DNA of 46,472 nucleotides from Rhodospirillaceae bacterium (GCA_023266845.1 JAHFPH010000006.1:1-46472), one strand, 5' to 3'. Positions 25,754 to 33,912 are shown, numbered from the stretch's first letter. The notes: generated by a model not told the origin, from the letters alone. Made by a program: numbers and translations.

Positions 25754-26500
25754 ATGAACGCGAAGTCGCAACGCCTTCGTTGGGCACGTCAGGCCGCCGG
25801 TTATTCCAGCGCCGCAACCTTTGCGCGCGGCGCCGGGCTGTCCGAAGTCACGTATCGCGCCTACGAAAACGGAACCCGCAATCTTCCGGAGGATGCCGCA
25901 CGGCTCCTGGCGCAAAAGCTTGGCGTCAGTTGGCTGTGGCTTTTCGCTGGCGAGGGAGAGCCGCGGGCGGGTCGGCGCGCATCGTCCGGCCCAGTCACGC
26001 CGTTTGAACCCCCCCCCGCGTCGCACCCCTCCGAGGTTGATTTGTCCGTGGGCATGTCGTTGCGCAGCCTCGCCACCATGAAGCGCGATATCCCCGTTCG
26101 TGGCACTGTAGTCGGCGGCACCGATGGCGATTTCTCATTCAACGGCGATGTGGTGGATATGGTGCGCCGTCCGCCCGGTCTAGTGGGAGCGGCATCCGTC
26201 TTCGCGTTGTACGTTCACGGCGATTCGATGTCGCCGCGCTTTGAATCGGGCGACCTGATCTTCATCAACCCCAGTCGCCCGCCGACGCCGGGGTGCGACG
26301 TGGTGGTCGAGATGGCGCCCAAGCTCGGCGAAACCACAGGTCCCTGCTATGTGAAGCGCTTGCTGCGGCGGACCGCGGACAAGGTCGCGCTGCGCCAATT
26401 CAATCCGCCTCCCGGGGTGAAGCAGGATTTCGAGCTGGATCGTCAGGAGATAAAGAATATCTGGCGCGTCTTGACCGCGGGCGAGCTGCTGGGACTTTGA
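25754..26500 (+). CDS. CI/LexA-like phage repressor with S24 peptidase domain
   Basis: The 248-residue protein has an XRE-type helix-turn-helix at about residues 5-62 (QRLRWARQAAGYSSAATFAR, LSEVTYRAYENGTR) and a C-terminal S24 domain with the nucleophile S158 in VHGDSMSPRFESGDLIFI and the general base K201 in CYVKRLL. Such repressors hold lysogeny and cleave themselves after DNA damage. Both catalytic residues are present, so self-cleavage could still work although the prophage is defective. The start is ATG 25754; a TTG nine bases upstream is possible. Confidence 0.87.
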   Translation: MNAKSQRLRWARQAAGYSSAATFARGAGLSEVTYRAYENGTRNLPEDAARLLAQKLGVSWLWLFAGEGEPRAGRRASSGPVTPFEPPPASHPSEVDLSVGMSLRSLATMKRDIPVRGTVVGGTDGDFSFNGDVVDMVRRPPGLVGAASVFALYVHGDSMSPRFESGDLIFINPSRPPTPGCDVVVEMAPKLGETTGPCYVKRLLRRTADKVALRQFNPPPGVKQDFELDRQEIKNIWRVLTAGELLGL

Positions 26501-26519
26501 TTCCCCAACTCCCCCGCCC

Positions 26520-26900
26520 TTAAGCTTCGAGAAACACGTTCGGGCGCAGAAACACACCGATCAATAGCGCTCCTTTGGGCGACCATGCGACATGGCGGTG
26601 GCCTTTCGGCCGCCAAATGAAGTCGCCGGCCGCGATATCGTTCCCTTCATCGTCGGCCAAGCTGCCCTCGATCACGTAAGTCTGCTCGATATCCGCGTGT
26701 TCGTGCAGCGGCAGGCGCGCGCCAGGCGCCATGCGGATCAACGCCGTCATCAATCCACGTTCTTCATCGCGGAGGAGAATCTTCTGCTCGATTCCGGGAA
26801 ACGCGGTGGGGTGCCAAGGCAACGCGTCGATCGCGACCGGGCGCGACTTTGAGACTGGCAACTTCTCTTGTCCTTTGATGTCAGGTGTAACCGCCACCAT
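26520..26900 (-). CDS. Cupin-domain protein
   Basis: The 126-residue protein is a single small cupin with the metal motif LPLHEHADIEQTYVIEG (His-x-His and Glu) and the second motif GDFIWRPKGHRHVAW. The start at 26900 follows a near-ideal AAGGAGG; an in-frame ATG 15 bases upstream would overlap that site. The pattern resembles stand-alone cupins of the ChrR C-terminal type, probably a metal-dependent enzyme or sensor with unknown substrate. Confidence 0.85.
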   Translation of the reverse strand: MVAVTPDIKGQEKLPVSKSRPVAIDALPWHPTAFPGIEQKILLRDEERGLMTALIRMAPGARLPLHEHADIEQTYVIEGSLADDEGNDIAAGDFIWRPKGHRHVAWSPKGALLIGVFLRPNVFLEA

Positions 26901-27316
26901 GATCGCCTCCTTCATCTCCCGCGACAGTGCCGCCGCGCGGTGCAGTTCGCCGCTTTCGGCGGCTCCATGTCAATATTCGCCATGACAAATTCGGAAAGTA
27001 TTGCATTAATCCTGATGTATTTGTATCGTATTGTCAATGTGTGATACACCCATCCAGAAAAACCATGCCACGTGGGCCGGCCGGCTCGATTTTGCCGAGC
27101 GCTTCTATGACGGCCCGGTTCCCATGCCGATCCGGCGTGCAATTTTTTCGGATCTGTCTGAATCACGGGATCGAGCTTCCGATACTTGGAAACGCAGCGC
27201 GCTCGAAAGCGCCACGCGGCTGCGCCTGCTCAAAACAAACGGCACCCCTCGCCTCTATCGCCGGGAACTGGATTGGTGCCGCCATTGCGTCGAATGCTGG
27301 CGCAAGACGCGCCGCG
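26901..27316. other. Gene-free interval with AT-rich promoter-like patch
   Basis: No frame here has convincing coding character. The rightward 111-residue frame at 27031-27366 runs antisense through the tRNA-Arg gene and is spurious. A conspicuous AT-rich stretch at 26965-27050 contains several GTAT/ATAC repeats and, on the minus strand, TTGACA at 27030-27035, so it may carry the cupin promoter. GTATTGCA at 26998 is the reverse complement of TGCAATAC at 25701 in the prophage operator region. Confidence 0.5.
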
Positions 27317-27393
27317 TGGCGACCCCGGCTGGACTTGAACCAGCAACCACCAGCTTAGAAGGCTGATGCTCTATCCAGTTGAGCTACGGGGTC
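27317..27393 (-). tRNA. tRNA-Arg (TCT)
   Basis: A full cloverleaf is seen on the minus strand: acceptor GACCCCG paired with CGGGGTC, D arm GCTC/GAGC, anticodon loop CTTCTAA with anticodon TCT, T loop GGTTCAAGTCC, discriminator G and encoded CCA. Confidence 0.95.
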
Positions 27394-27471
27394 GATCGCA
27401 ACGCGCATGAACAAGGCGCGGCGGTTGGGACGCATCGCCGCGACGGCCGACCGCTTTCGCGCGCCGCCCGG

Positions 27472-27774
27472 TCAATGCGTCCAGGGTCTCAGCCGGTCGA
27501 AGCGGAAATTGTCGGAATAGGCCTTGGGCTTGATGCGACGGTCCTGCGATGCCTCGACCATGTACGCCAATCCATGCTTCTCGGCATAAGTGATCGCCTC
27601 TTCCTTGCTGGCGAAGTGCAACTGCACCTGGGCCAGCGTATCGTCCGAAGCGGTCCATCCCATCAAAGGCTCCGGTCGGCGCGCGCCCGGTTCGAACTCC
27701 AACACCCAGTCCTGGGTAAGGCCCCGGCCGGATTGCATCGCGGTCTTGGCTGGGCGGTAAATCCTAACGGTCAT
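27472..27774 (-). CDS. NDUFS4-type complex I accessory subunit
   Basis: The 100-residue protein matches the ETC complex I conserved-region family, the bacterial relative of mitochondrial NDUFS4 (18 kDa): VRIYRPAKTAMQSG at the start, WVLEFEP, MGWTASDDTLAQVQLHF and KEEAITYAEKHGLAYMV. It is a supernumerary NADH dehydrogenase subunit largely restricted to alphaproteobacteria and mitochondria, stabilising the N module. It stands between two tRNA genes on the same strand. Confidence 0.92.
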   Translation of the reverse strand: MTVRIYRPAKTAMQSGRGLTQDWVLEFEPGARRPEPLMGWTASDDTLAQVQLHFASKEEAITYAEKHGLAYMVEASQDRRIKPKAYSDNFRFDRLRPWTH

Positions 27775-27809
27775 TGCACGAAGCCCCTGACTCTTCAAAC
27801 CCTGGCGCA

Positions 27810-27886
27810 TGGTCGGGGCGACTGGATTCGAACCAGCGACCCTCTGCTCCCAAAGCAGATGCGCTACCAGACTGCGCCACGCCCCG
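27810..27886 (-). tRNA. tRNA-Pro (TGG)
   Basis: The minus strand folds as a cloverleaf: acceptor CGGGGCG with CGCCCCG, D arm GCGC/GCGC, anticodon stem CTGCT/AGCAG with loop TTTGGGA and anticodon TGG, T loop GGTTCGAATCC, discriminator A and encoded CCA. Confidence 0.95.
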
Positions 27887-27959
27887 TTCAATGCGGACTG
27901 GATCGGATATCATAGCATCATTCGCCGTTTCAAGAACGCCAGAATCGCAAGGAACCAGC

Positions 27960-28625
27960 ATGTCTTCCCATACTCTCGCCATGACGCCGCGAATCCACGG
28001 ATACCTGATGAAATCGGTGCTGCGCGACCCAAAACCGTTGGCCGAGCTGCGCCGCGAGACCGAGCCGATGGAGCTTGCCGGCATGCAGATCTCGCCCGAG
28101 CAAGGCCAGTTCATAGCGCTTCTGGTCGAGACGCTTGGCGTGCGCCGCTATCTCGAGATCGGCACCTTCACCGGCTACAGTTCGCTATGCGTGGCATTGG
28201 CGATGCCTGCCGACGGACGGGTGGTGGCGGTCGACCGCAGCAAGGAATGGACCGATGTCGCCCGCCGCTATTGGCGGAAAGCCGGCGTTGCCGAGAAAAT
28301 CGATCTGCGCCTGGGCGAGGGGCGCGGCACGCTCGACGCCATGCTCAAATCCGGCGAAGCGAACGGCTATGACCTTGCGTTCATCGACGCCGACAAGGTG
28401 AACTACGATGAATACTACGAACGCTGCCTGAAACTGGTTCGGCCCGGCGGGATGATCGCCTTGGACAACATGCTGTGGGGCGGCGCGGTGGCCGACCCCG
28501 CGCGCCGCGACGAAGACACGGTTGCGATCCGCAAGCTCAACGCGAAAATCCGCGGCGATACGCGGGTTGCCTGCGCGATGGTGCCGATCGGCGACGGACT
28601 GATGCTTTGCCGCCGCCGTGGCTAG
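27960..28625 (+). CDS. Class I SAM-dependent O-methyltransferase, CCoAOMT-like
   Basis: The 221-residue enzyme follows the bacterial caffeoyl-CoA-type O-methyltransferase pattern: YLEIGTFTGYSSLCVALAM (SAM motif I), VVAVDRSKEW, the metal site DLAFIDADKVNYDEYYE and GGMIALDNMLWGGAV. These enzymes methylate catechol-like or other hydroxyl groups with a divalent metal. The ATG at 27960 follows AAGGAA. The 3' end overlaps the convergent permease gene by four bases. The substrate is unknown. Confidence 0.9.
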   Translation: MSSHTLAMTPRIHGYLMKSVLRDPKPLAELRRETEPMELAGMQISPEQGQFIALLVETLGVRRYLEIGTFTGYSSLCVALAMPADGRVVAVDRSKEWTDVARRYWRKAGVAEKIDLRLGEGRGTLDAMLKSGEANGYDLAFIDADKVNYDEYYERCLKLVRPGGMIALDNMLWGGAVADPARRDEDTVAIRKLNAKIRGDTRVACAMVPIGDGLMLCRRRG

Positions 28626-29377
28626 ACGAACCCCTGAACCACAAAGGACACTCCGCCCGCTACCACCAGGAGATCCATGAAAGCGGTGTGAATCCGCAAT
28701 GGAATCTTCTTCAGCAGCCACCGGGCCACGACCGCGCCGGGCACGGTGCACAGTCCGATCATCAGCCCGAACAGCACAAGCTCGACGTCCAGCAGCGCCG
28801 CCTTGCCGAACACAGCACTCTTAACGAGATTGATGATCACCGATACGCTGGCATCGGTGCCGACCAGGCCGGCCCCGCGCATACCAGCGGACATCAACGA
28901 CGAAATCAGCAGAAGCCCGCCGATCCCGACCATGCCGCCGCTCAGCAATCCATAGGCCGCGCCGACCGCGACCATGCCTTTGCCGCCGATGCGGAATTGT
29001 TGTCTTTCCAGAATTCTCCGCGTTGGAATGCTGAGGACAAGAAAGCCGCCGACAAAAACGGCGATCACGCGCGGCGACATGAACGTGTAGGCGACGGCGC
29101 TCAACAGGGCACAGGGCACTCCCAGCGCCAGGATCGCGCCCGAGGCCCATAGCGCCACGTCGCGCCGAAACACCACCGCGCGGCTGAGATTGGTGATCGC
29201 CATGGCGACGGACATCACTGGCACCACTGCGGCCACGCCGACCACCGGCGCGAGAAACACCGGCAGGATAAGTCCGACGCCATAGCCGCTGACGCCGCCG
29301 AGAATCGACGACAGGAAAGCGACGATGCCGACCAGGAACAGTTCGGCAAAGGCGATATCGGCGACGTGAAAAGGCAT
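28622..29377 (-). CDS. TSUP family (TauE/SafE) anion permease
   Basis: This 251-residue membrane protein has about eight hydrophobic segments and the two internally repeated motifs of the family: ILGGVSGYGVGLILPVFL in the first half and GLLSGGMVGIGGLLLIS in the second. TSUP permeases export sulfite, sulfoacetate or related organosulfur anions, or supply sulfur oxyanions. It is not adjacent to the sulfur-oxidation genes in this window. It does not show the N-terminus of the TIGR02186-linked permease seen as a remnant at 9752. Confidence 0.85.
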   Translation of the reverse strand: MPFHVADIAFAELFLVGIVAFLSSILGGVSGYGVGLILPVFLAPVVGVAAVVPVMSVAMAITNLSRAVVFRRDVALWASGAILALGVPCALLSAVAYTFMSPRVIAVFVGGFLVLSIPTRRILERQQFRIGGKGMVAVGAAYGLLSGGMVGIGGLLLISSLMSAGMRGAGLVGTDASVSVIINLVKSAVFGKAALLDVELVLFGLMIGLCTVPGAVVARWLLKKIPLRIHTAFMDLLVVAGGVSFVVQGFV

Positions 29378-29410
29378 GCGCTCGATCGGGACGCTAGCGC
29401 GCGTCGCCGG

Positions 29411-29878
29411 TCAATTGGCTATTTCTTTGTGGCGCACGCGGTCGCCCGGTTTGAGTTTCAGCCGCGCCACCGTGCCTCCGTTCAGTTCCAGCACCGCGCG
29501 CGCGGCGCCACTCGATTCGACGGTCGCCGTCGACCCGGGCACGGCGCGTTCGTGGATATTCACGATGCGCCCGTCCGCGCCGATGAACAGCATATCGAGC
29601 GGGATCAGCGTTTGGTACATCCACATCGCCACTTGTTGCGGCGGGTCGTACAGAAACAGCATTCCAGCGTCGGGCGCCATCTTGCTGCGGAACATCAGCC
29701 CTTGCGTCATCTGCTCCGTACTGCGCGCGACCTCGACCTCGAAGCGGTGCTTCGCCTCTCCGCTTTCGATGGTCAGTTCCGATTTCTCGAAAGTGACCAG
29801 AGCCAAAACTGGGCCGGCCAGCCCCACCGCGGCGGCGACCAGTGAAACCAGTGAAACAAGAAGAAGCCGTCTGTTCAT
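29411..29878 (-). CDS. DUF192 family exported protein
   Basis: The 155-residue protein has a hydrophobic leader (cleavage near GPVLA) and the DUF192 core: FEVEVARSTEQMTQGLMFRS, DAGMLFLYDPPQQVAMWMYQTLIPLDMLFI and the C-terminal RAVLELNGGTVARLKLKPGD. The family is widespread in prokaryotes and lacks a settled function. It is divergent from the thiamine riboswitch operon and follows the TSUP permease orientation, with a 33-base gap to it. Confidence 0.88.
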   Translation of the reverse strand: MNRRLLLVSLVSLVAAAVGLAGPVLALVTFEKSELTIESGEAKHRFEVEVARSTEQMTQGLMFRSKMAPDAGMLFLYDPPQQVAMWMYQTLIPLDMLFIGADGRIVNIHERAVPGSTATVESSGAARAVLELNGGTVARLKLKPGDRVRHKEIAN

Positions 29879-29962
29879 GTGCCGGAGTCTAAGACGCCGC
29901 GTCTGGGCCCGCAAATCCGGCGCTGCTTGTCACCTGCCCCGCCTTGGCACATAGTGCCCCTA

Positions 29963-30066
29963 TCACTGGGGGGAGCCGGCGATCCGGCTGAGAGGTCCCG
30001 ACGGGCACAACGCCCAGGGGACGACCCCAGAACCTGATGCGGTTCGTACCGCCGTAGGGACTGGTG
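29963..30066 (+). ncRNA. TPP riboswitch (THI element)
   Basis: The conserved aptamer parts appear in order: GGGGGGAGCC with GGCTGAGAGG (pyrimidine side, CUGAGA), CCAGAACCTGATGCGGTT (ACCTGAT core) and TACCGCCGTAGGGACTGG (diphosphate side). The AGGGA of its 3' end lies 11 bases before the ATG of thiZ and could be the ribosome-binding site. There is no room for a terminator, so control is probably translational. Confidence 0.95.
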
Positions 30067-30069
30067 ACC

Positions 30070-30834
30070 ATGACCGTAAGCGCGAAGGCGCCTTCACCCG
30101 ATATCGTCGTCCGCTCCGCCGCCCTCAGTTTCGGCGGCGACGTGCTGTTCGACGGGCTCAACGTGCATTTGCCGGGCGGGCGCTGCACCTGCCTGCTCGG
30201 GCCCAGCGGCGTGGGCAAGTCGAGCCTGCTGCGCCTGGTCGCGGGGTTGATCGCGCCGGGCGCGGGCGGCAAGGTTTCGGCGGGCGACGGCGGTATGATC
30301 GCCGGCCGCGCCGTCTGGATGGGGCAAAGCGATTCCCTGATGCCGTGGCTGTCGGCGCGCGGCAATGTCGCGGTCGGCGCAAGGCTACGCGGCGACACGC
30401 CGTATTCCGAAGCGCTTGCGCGCGCCGACGATCTGTTGGCGCGCGTCGGGCTAAAAGGCCGCGAAGCGGACCGGCCCGCTTCGCTGTCCGGCGGCATGCG
30501 CCAGCGCGTGGCCCTCGCGCGCACCTTGTTCGAGGATCGCCCGTTCGTACTGATGGACGAGCCGTTCTCCTCGCTCGACGCCATTACGCGTTTCATGCTG
30601 CAGGAAGAAGCCGCGCGCCTGCTCGCCGGCCGCACCGCGGTGCTGGTGACGCACGACCCCTTGGAAGCTCTGCGCATCGGCCATGAAGTCCTCATCATGG
30701 CCGGCCGGCCGGCGACGCTGGGCGAGTCGATCAAGCCGCCGGGCGATCCGCCGCGCGACCCGGCCGATCCGCGCGTGCTGGCCTTGCAAGGCGAGCTGCT
30801 GCGACACCTGACCCGCGCGCGCGAGGCCGCATGA
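30070..30834 (+). CDS. thiZ: ThiZ-like ABC transporter ATP-binding protein
   Basis: This 254-residue ABC ATPase has Walker A GPSGVGKSS, Q-loop WMGQSDSLMPWLS, signature LSGGMRQRVA, Walker B FVLMDEPFSSLD and the switch LVTHDPLEA. It energises import of a thiamine pyrimidine precursor (formylaminopyrimidine/HMP type). Placement right behind a TPP riboswitch and before a ThiX permease and a NMT1-type binding protein gives the specificity. The start is taken as ATG 30070; an in-frame GTG at 30064 would overlap the riboswitch. Confidence 0.9.
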   Translation: MTVSAKAPSPDIVVRSAALSFGGDVLFDGLNVHLPGGRCTCLLGPSGVGKSSLLRLVAGLIAPGAGGKVSAGDGGMIAGRAVWMGQSDSLMPWLSARGNVAVGARLRGDTPYSEALARADDLLARVGLKGREADRPASLSGGMRQRVALARTLFEDRPFVLMDEPFSSLDAITRFMLQEEAARLLAGRTAVLVTHDPLEALRIGHEVLIMAGRPATLGESIKPPGDPPRDPADPRVLALQGELLRHLTRAREAA

Positions 30835-31586
30835 TCGCGCTGCGCGCCTCAATAACCTTCGCCGGGCTGATCGTGCTGTGGCAGGCCATCGTCACGATCA
30901 CTGATCTGCCGCATTATCTTTTGCCCTCGCCCATGCGCGTTGCTGCCACGCTGATCGAGCGTAGCGACGTGCTGTGGGAAAACACCCTCATCACGGTTTT
31001 GGAAATCGTCCTGGGCCTGATACTGGGCGTCGCGTGCGGGGCGATTTGCTCCCTCACGCTCATGGCGTCGCGCCTGGCGCGGCGTTGGCTGATGCCCGTA
31101 CTTCTCGCCAGCCAGGCGATCCCCACGTTCGCCATCGCCCCGCTGCTGGTGTTGTGGTTCGGCTACGGCCTCGCCTCGAAGATCGTGATGACCGTGATCG
31201 TGATCTTCTTTTCCGTGGCTTCGGCGTTCTACGACGGGCTCAGGCGCACCGATCCGGCCTGGCTCGACCTGGCCCAGACCATGACCGCCCGCCCGGCCCG
31301 GGTGCTGTGGTTCCTGCGTGTGCCCGCCGCCCTGCCCTCGCTCGCCACGGGCATCCGCGTGGCGTCGGTGTTCGCGCCGATCGGCGCGATCATCGGCGAA
31401 TGGGTCGGCGCCAGCCGCGGGCTCGGCTACCTCATGCTGCAATCGAACGCGCGCATGCAGATCGACATGCTGTTTGCGGCGCTTCTTGTGTTGGCGGTGT
31501 TCGCGGTGGCGCTCTACGCGTTGGTCGACCGCGCGCTGCGTCGCCTGATTTCGTGGGACGCCGACCGGCTTCCCGCCGAGGATTGA
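30831..31586 (+). CDS. thiX: ThiX-like ABC transporter permease
   Basis: This 251-residue permease of the SsuC/TauC/ThiX class has about six membrane segments. The EAA-type cytoplasmic loop is DLAQTMTARPARVLWFLRVPAALPSLATGIRVAS, preceded by QAIPTFAIAPLLVLWFGYG. It overlaps thiZ by four bases (ATGA). It forms the membrane channel for the pyrimidine precursor delivered by ThiY. Confidence 0.9.
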   Translation: MIALRASITFAGLIVLWQAIVTITDLPHYLLPSPMRVAATLIERSDVLWENTLITVLEIVLGLILGVACGAICSLTLMASRLARRWLMPVLLASQAIPTFAIAPLLVLWFGYGLASKIVMTVIVIFFSVASAFYDGLRRTDPAWLDLAQTMTARPARVLWFLRVPAALPSLATGIRVASVFAPIGAIIGEWVGASRGLGYLMLQSNARMQIDMLFAALLVLAVFAVALYALVDRALRRLISWDADRLPAED

Positions 31587-31609
31587 AACGGATAACGATG
31601 GAGAAGAAA

Positions 31610-32548
31610 ATGAAACGGCTTCTTTTGATCGCGACGCTTCTGCTATTCGCCCCGCGCGCCGATGCAGCCGACAAGCTGACGCTGATGCTCGACTGGTTCG
31701 TCAATCCCGACCACGCGCCGATCATCGTCGCGGCGCAAAAGGGCTATTTCACCGACCAGAACCTGGACGTGGAAATCATCCCGCCAGCCGATCCCAACGA
31801 CCCGCCCAAGCTGGTCGCCGCCGGCAAGATCGACCTGGCGGTCTATTACCAGCCCAGCCTGCAAATCGCGGTCGGGCGCGGATTGCCCTTGGTGAGAATT
31901 GCCACAGTGATCGCCACGCCGCTCAACAGCGTCCTGGTCATGGCGGACGGGCCGGTGAAGACATTGGCCGACCTGAAGGGGCGTCGCGTCGGTCATTCCG
32001 GCGGCAGCACCGAGCAGGCGATCCTCGGCACGATCCTCGGCAAGCACGGCCTGACGCTGAAGGACGTGGAGCTGGTGAACGTGAATTTCGCGCTTTCGGC
32101 CGCGCTGCTGACCGGCAAGGTGGACGCGGTGATCGGCGCCTACCGCAATTTCGAGATGACGCAGATCGAGATCGAGGGCAAGGGCAGGAAGGCGCGCGCC
32201 TATTACGTCGAGGAGGAAGGCGTGCCGGTTTACGACGAACTGATCGTCGTCGCCAACAGGGCCAAGATCGCCGATCCACGCTTCAAGCGCTTCGTGGCGG
32301 CGCTGGAAAAAGGCGCGCTGTACCTCACCAACAACCCGGATGAAAGCTGGAAGCTGTTCATCGCCCGGCAGAAGGATTTGGACGACGAGCTGAACAAGCG
32401 CGCCTGGCGCGACACCCTGCCCCGCTTCGACAAGCGCCCGGCGGCGATGGACAAGGGCCGCTACGAGCGCTTCGCCCAGTTCCTGAAGGACAAGGGGTTG
32501 GTGAAGGAACTGCCGCCGCTCGATCAGTACGCCTTGGAGTTGCCGTAA
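31610..32548 (+). CDS. thiY: ThiY-like pyrimidine-precursor-binding protein (NMT1/THI5 family)
   Basis: The 312-residue periplasmic protein has a short signal peptide (LLLIATLLLFAPRADA) and the NMT1/THI5-like fold: LMLDWFVNPDHAPIIVAAQKG at the start of the mature protein, GKIDLAVYYQPSLQIAV, and GRRVGHSGGSTEQ. It binds formylaminopyrimidine or HMP. I chose ATG 31610 because GGAGAAG lies at proper distance; the ATG at 31598 overlaps that site. It is the last gene of the riboswitch operon. Confidence 0.88.
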   Translation: MKRLLLIATLLLFAPRADAADKLTLMLDWFVNPDHAPIIVAAQKGYFTDQNLDVEIIPPADPNDPPKLVAAGKIDLAVYYQPSLQIAVGRGLPLVRIATVIATPLNSVLVMADGPVKTLADLKGRRVGHSGGSTEQAILGTILGKHGLTLKDVELVNVNFALSAALLTGKVDAVIGAYRNFEMTQIEIEGKGRKARAYYVEEEGVPVYDELIVVANRAKIADPRFKRFVAALEKGALYLTNNPDESWKLFIARQKDLDDELNKRAWRDTLPRFDKRPAAMDKGRYERFAQFLKDKGLVKELPPLDQYALELP

Positions 32549-32574
32549 ATCGCCGACGCGCTTAGGCTTGGGGT

Positions 32575-33861
32575 ATGCGAGTCGAACTCAACTACGGCAA
32601 GGGCACCCTGCCGGTCGATCTGCCCGATGATCTGGACGTCAAGATCATCCGCAGGCCGACCATGCCGGTTGTCGCCGATCCGAAAGCGGCGATGCGCGCC
32701 GCTTTGGCTAAGCCCGTGGGTGCGCCGCCGTTGAAGGAGCTGGCGCGCGGCAAGAAAAGCTGTTGCGTGCTGATTTGCGACCTCACCCGGCCGGTGCCGA
32801 ACGGGCTGATCCTGCCGATCCTGCTGCGCGAGCTGCTGGACGCCGGCATGAAGCCCGATCAGGTCCGCGTGCTGGTCGCCACCGGCCTGCATCGCCCGAA
32901 CGAAGGCGCGGAACTGGCCGAGCTGGTGGGCGATCCCTGGGTATTGCAGACTTTCAAGGTCGAAAACCATTTCGCGCGCAACGACCAGGACCACGTGGAC
33001 CTGGGCGCCTCCCTGCGCGGCGTGCAGTTCAAGCTCGACCGCCGCTTCGTCGAAGCCGAGCTTCGGATCGCCACCGGCCTGGTCGAGCCGCACTTCATGG
33101 CCGGCTATTCCGGCGGCCGCAAGGTGATCATGCCGGGCGTGGCGCACGCCGACGCGATCCGCCGGTTCCACAGCGCCGAGTTCATGGAACACCCGAGCGC
33201 GCGCAACTGCGTGCTGGACGGCAATCCGCTCTATGAAGTTCAGCTCGCGGTGCTGAAGGCGTTGGGCGGCGCCTATGGCGTGAACGCGGTGATCGACGAC
33301 CACCGCCGCCTGTCCTTCATCAATTTCGGCGAGATCGTCGCCAGCCATTTGGCCGCGGTAGCGCATATCAGGGGCTTCGCCGAGCTGCCGATCGACCGGC
33401 GCTTCGCCACGGTGCTGACCAGCGCCGCAGGGTATCCGCTCGACCGGACCTATTACCAGACGGTCAAGGGCATGGTGGCGCCGATGGACATCCTGGCGCC
33501 GGGTGGCGAGCTGATCGTCGCGTCCGCTTGCTCCGAGGGCATGGGCAGCCGCGAATTCATCGACGCCCAGAAGCGCTTCGTGGCGCAGGGCCCCGAAGCG
33601 TTCCTGGACAGCTTGAAGGCCAAGCAGCGCGCCGATATCGACGAATGGCAGACCGAGATGCAGTTGAAGCCGATGCGCGTCGGCGCCATACGCCTTTACG
33701 CCGAGGGCCTCAAAGGCGAGCAGCGCGGCCTTACCGGCGTCAGCATGATTGACGACCTCGGCGCGGCCATTGCGGCCAGCGTGAAACGCTCGGGCGATCG
33801 GCGGATCGCCGTCGTTCCGGAAGGCCCCTACGTGGTGCCGCAATACCGCCCACACGCCTAG
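32575..33861 (+). CDS. LarA family nickel-pincer racemase/epimerase
   Basis: The 428-residue protein has the LarA (DUF2088) fold. All residues that hold and use the nickel-pincer nucleotide in lactate racemase are at matching positions: H106 (TGLHRPN), H173 and K183 (EPHFMAGYSGGRKVIMPG, Lys for cofactor attachment) and H199 (RRFHS). It should catalyse racemisation or epimerisation of a 2-hydroxy acid. The larBCE cofactor-synthesis genes are not in this window. It starts 26 bases after thiY but its function is unrelated, so cotranscription is incidental. The exact substrate of LarA homologues varies widely. Confidence 0.87.
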   Translation: MRVELNYGKGTLPVDLPDDLDVKIIRRPTMPVVADPKAAMRAALAKPVGAPPLKELARGKKSCCVLICDLTRPVPNGLILPILLRELLDAGMKPDQVRVLVATGLHRPNEGAELAELVGDPWVLQTFKVENHFARNDQDHVDLGASLRGVQFKLDRRFVEAELRIATGLVEPHFMAGYSGGRKVIMPGVAHADAIRRFHSAEFMEHPSARNCVLDGNPLYEVQLAVLKALGGAYGVNAVIDDHRRLSFINFGEIVASHLAAVAHIRGFAELPIDRRFATVLTSAAGYPLDRTYYQTVKGMVAPMDILAPGGELIVASACSEGMGSREFIDAQKRFVAQGPEAFLDSLKAKQRADIDEWQTEMQLKPMRVGAIRLYAEGLKGEQRGLTGVSMIDDLGAAIAASVKRSGDRRIAVVPEGPYVVPQYRPHA

Positions 33862-33890
33862 ATTTCGGTCGTCACGCAACCCGTATGGTT

Positions 33891-33912
33891 CTGTAACGGA
33901 ACCGTCATCATT
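33891..33912 (+). promoter_or_regulatory. Candidate Pho box upstream of the aminophosphonate importer
   Basis: CTGTAACGGAA followed by CCGTCATCATT is an 11-base direct repeat that fits the PhoB consensus (CTGTCAT, four-base AT-rich spacer, CTGTCAT) with 5 of 7 and 6 of 7 matches in the half-sites. It lies about 170 bases before the binding-protein start. No other site in this gap looked regulatory. PhoB control would couple phosphonate uptake to phosphate starvation. Confidence 0.55.

Larger units (their letters stand above)
23584..26500. mobile_element. Collapsed prophage remnant
   Basis: The order on the minus strand is early winged-helix gene, helical gene, TerS, truncated TerL, lysis lipoprotein, with a divergent CI-like repressor. 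Portal, capsid, tail, replication and integrase genes are missing. The TerL break joins directly to the lipoprotein start, so one internal deletion may have removed the structural module. A tRNA-Arg gene lies 0.8 kb to the right, but no duplicated tRNA end was noticed. Confidence 0.75.

Noticed and set aside
27031-27366. 111-residue plus-strand frame ending in GLEPATTSLEG
   Set aside because: The end is the antisense translation of tRNA-Arg, a frequent annotation artefact, and the rest has no family signal.
27317-27393. tRNA-Arg as prophage attachment site
   Set aside because: No second copy of the tRNA 3' end was noticed near 23500 and no integrase is present, so there is only proximity to support it.
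32524-33879. 451-residue minus-strand open frame
   Set aside because: It mirrors the LarA gene, whose cofactor residues are all in place; the antisense product has low-complexity composition.
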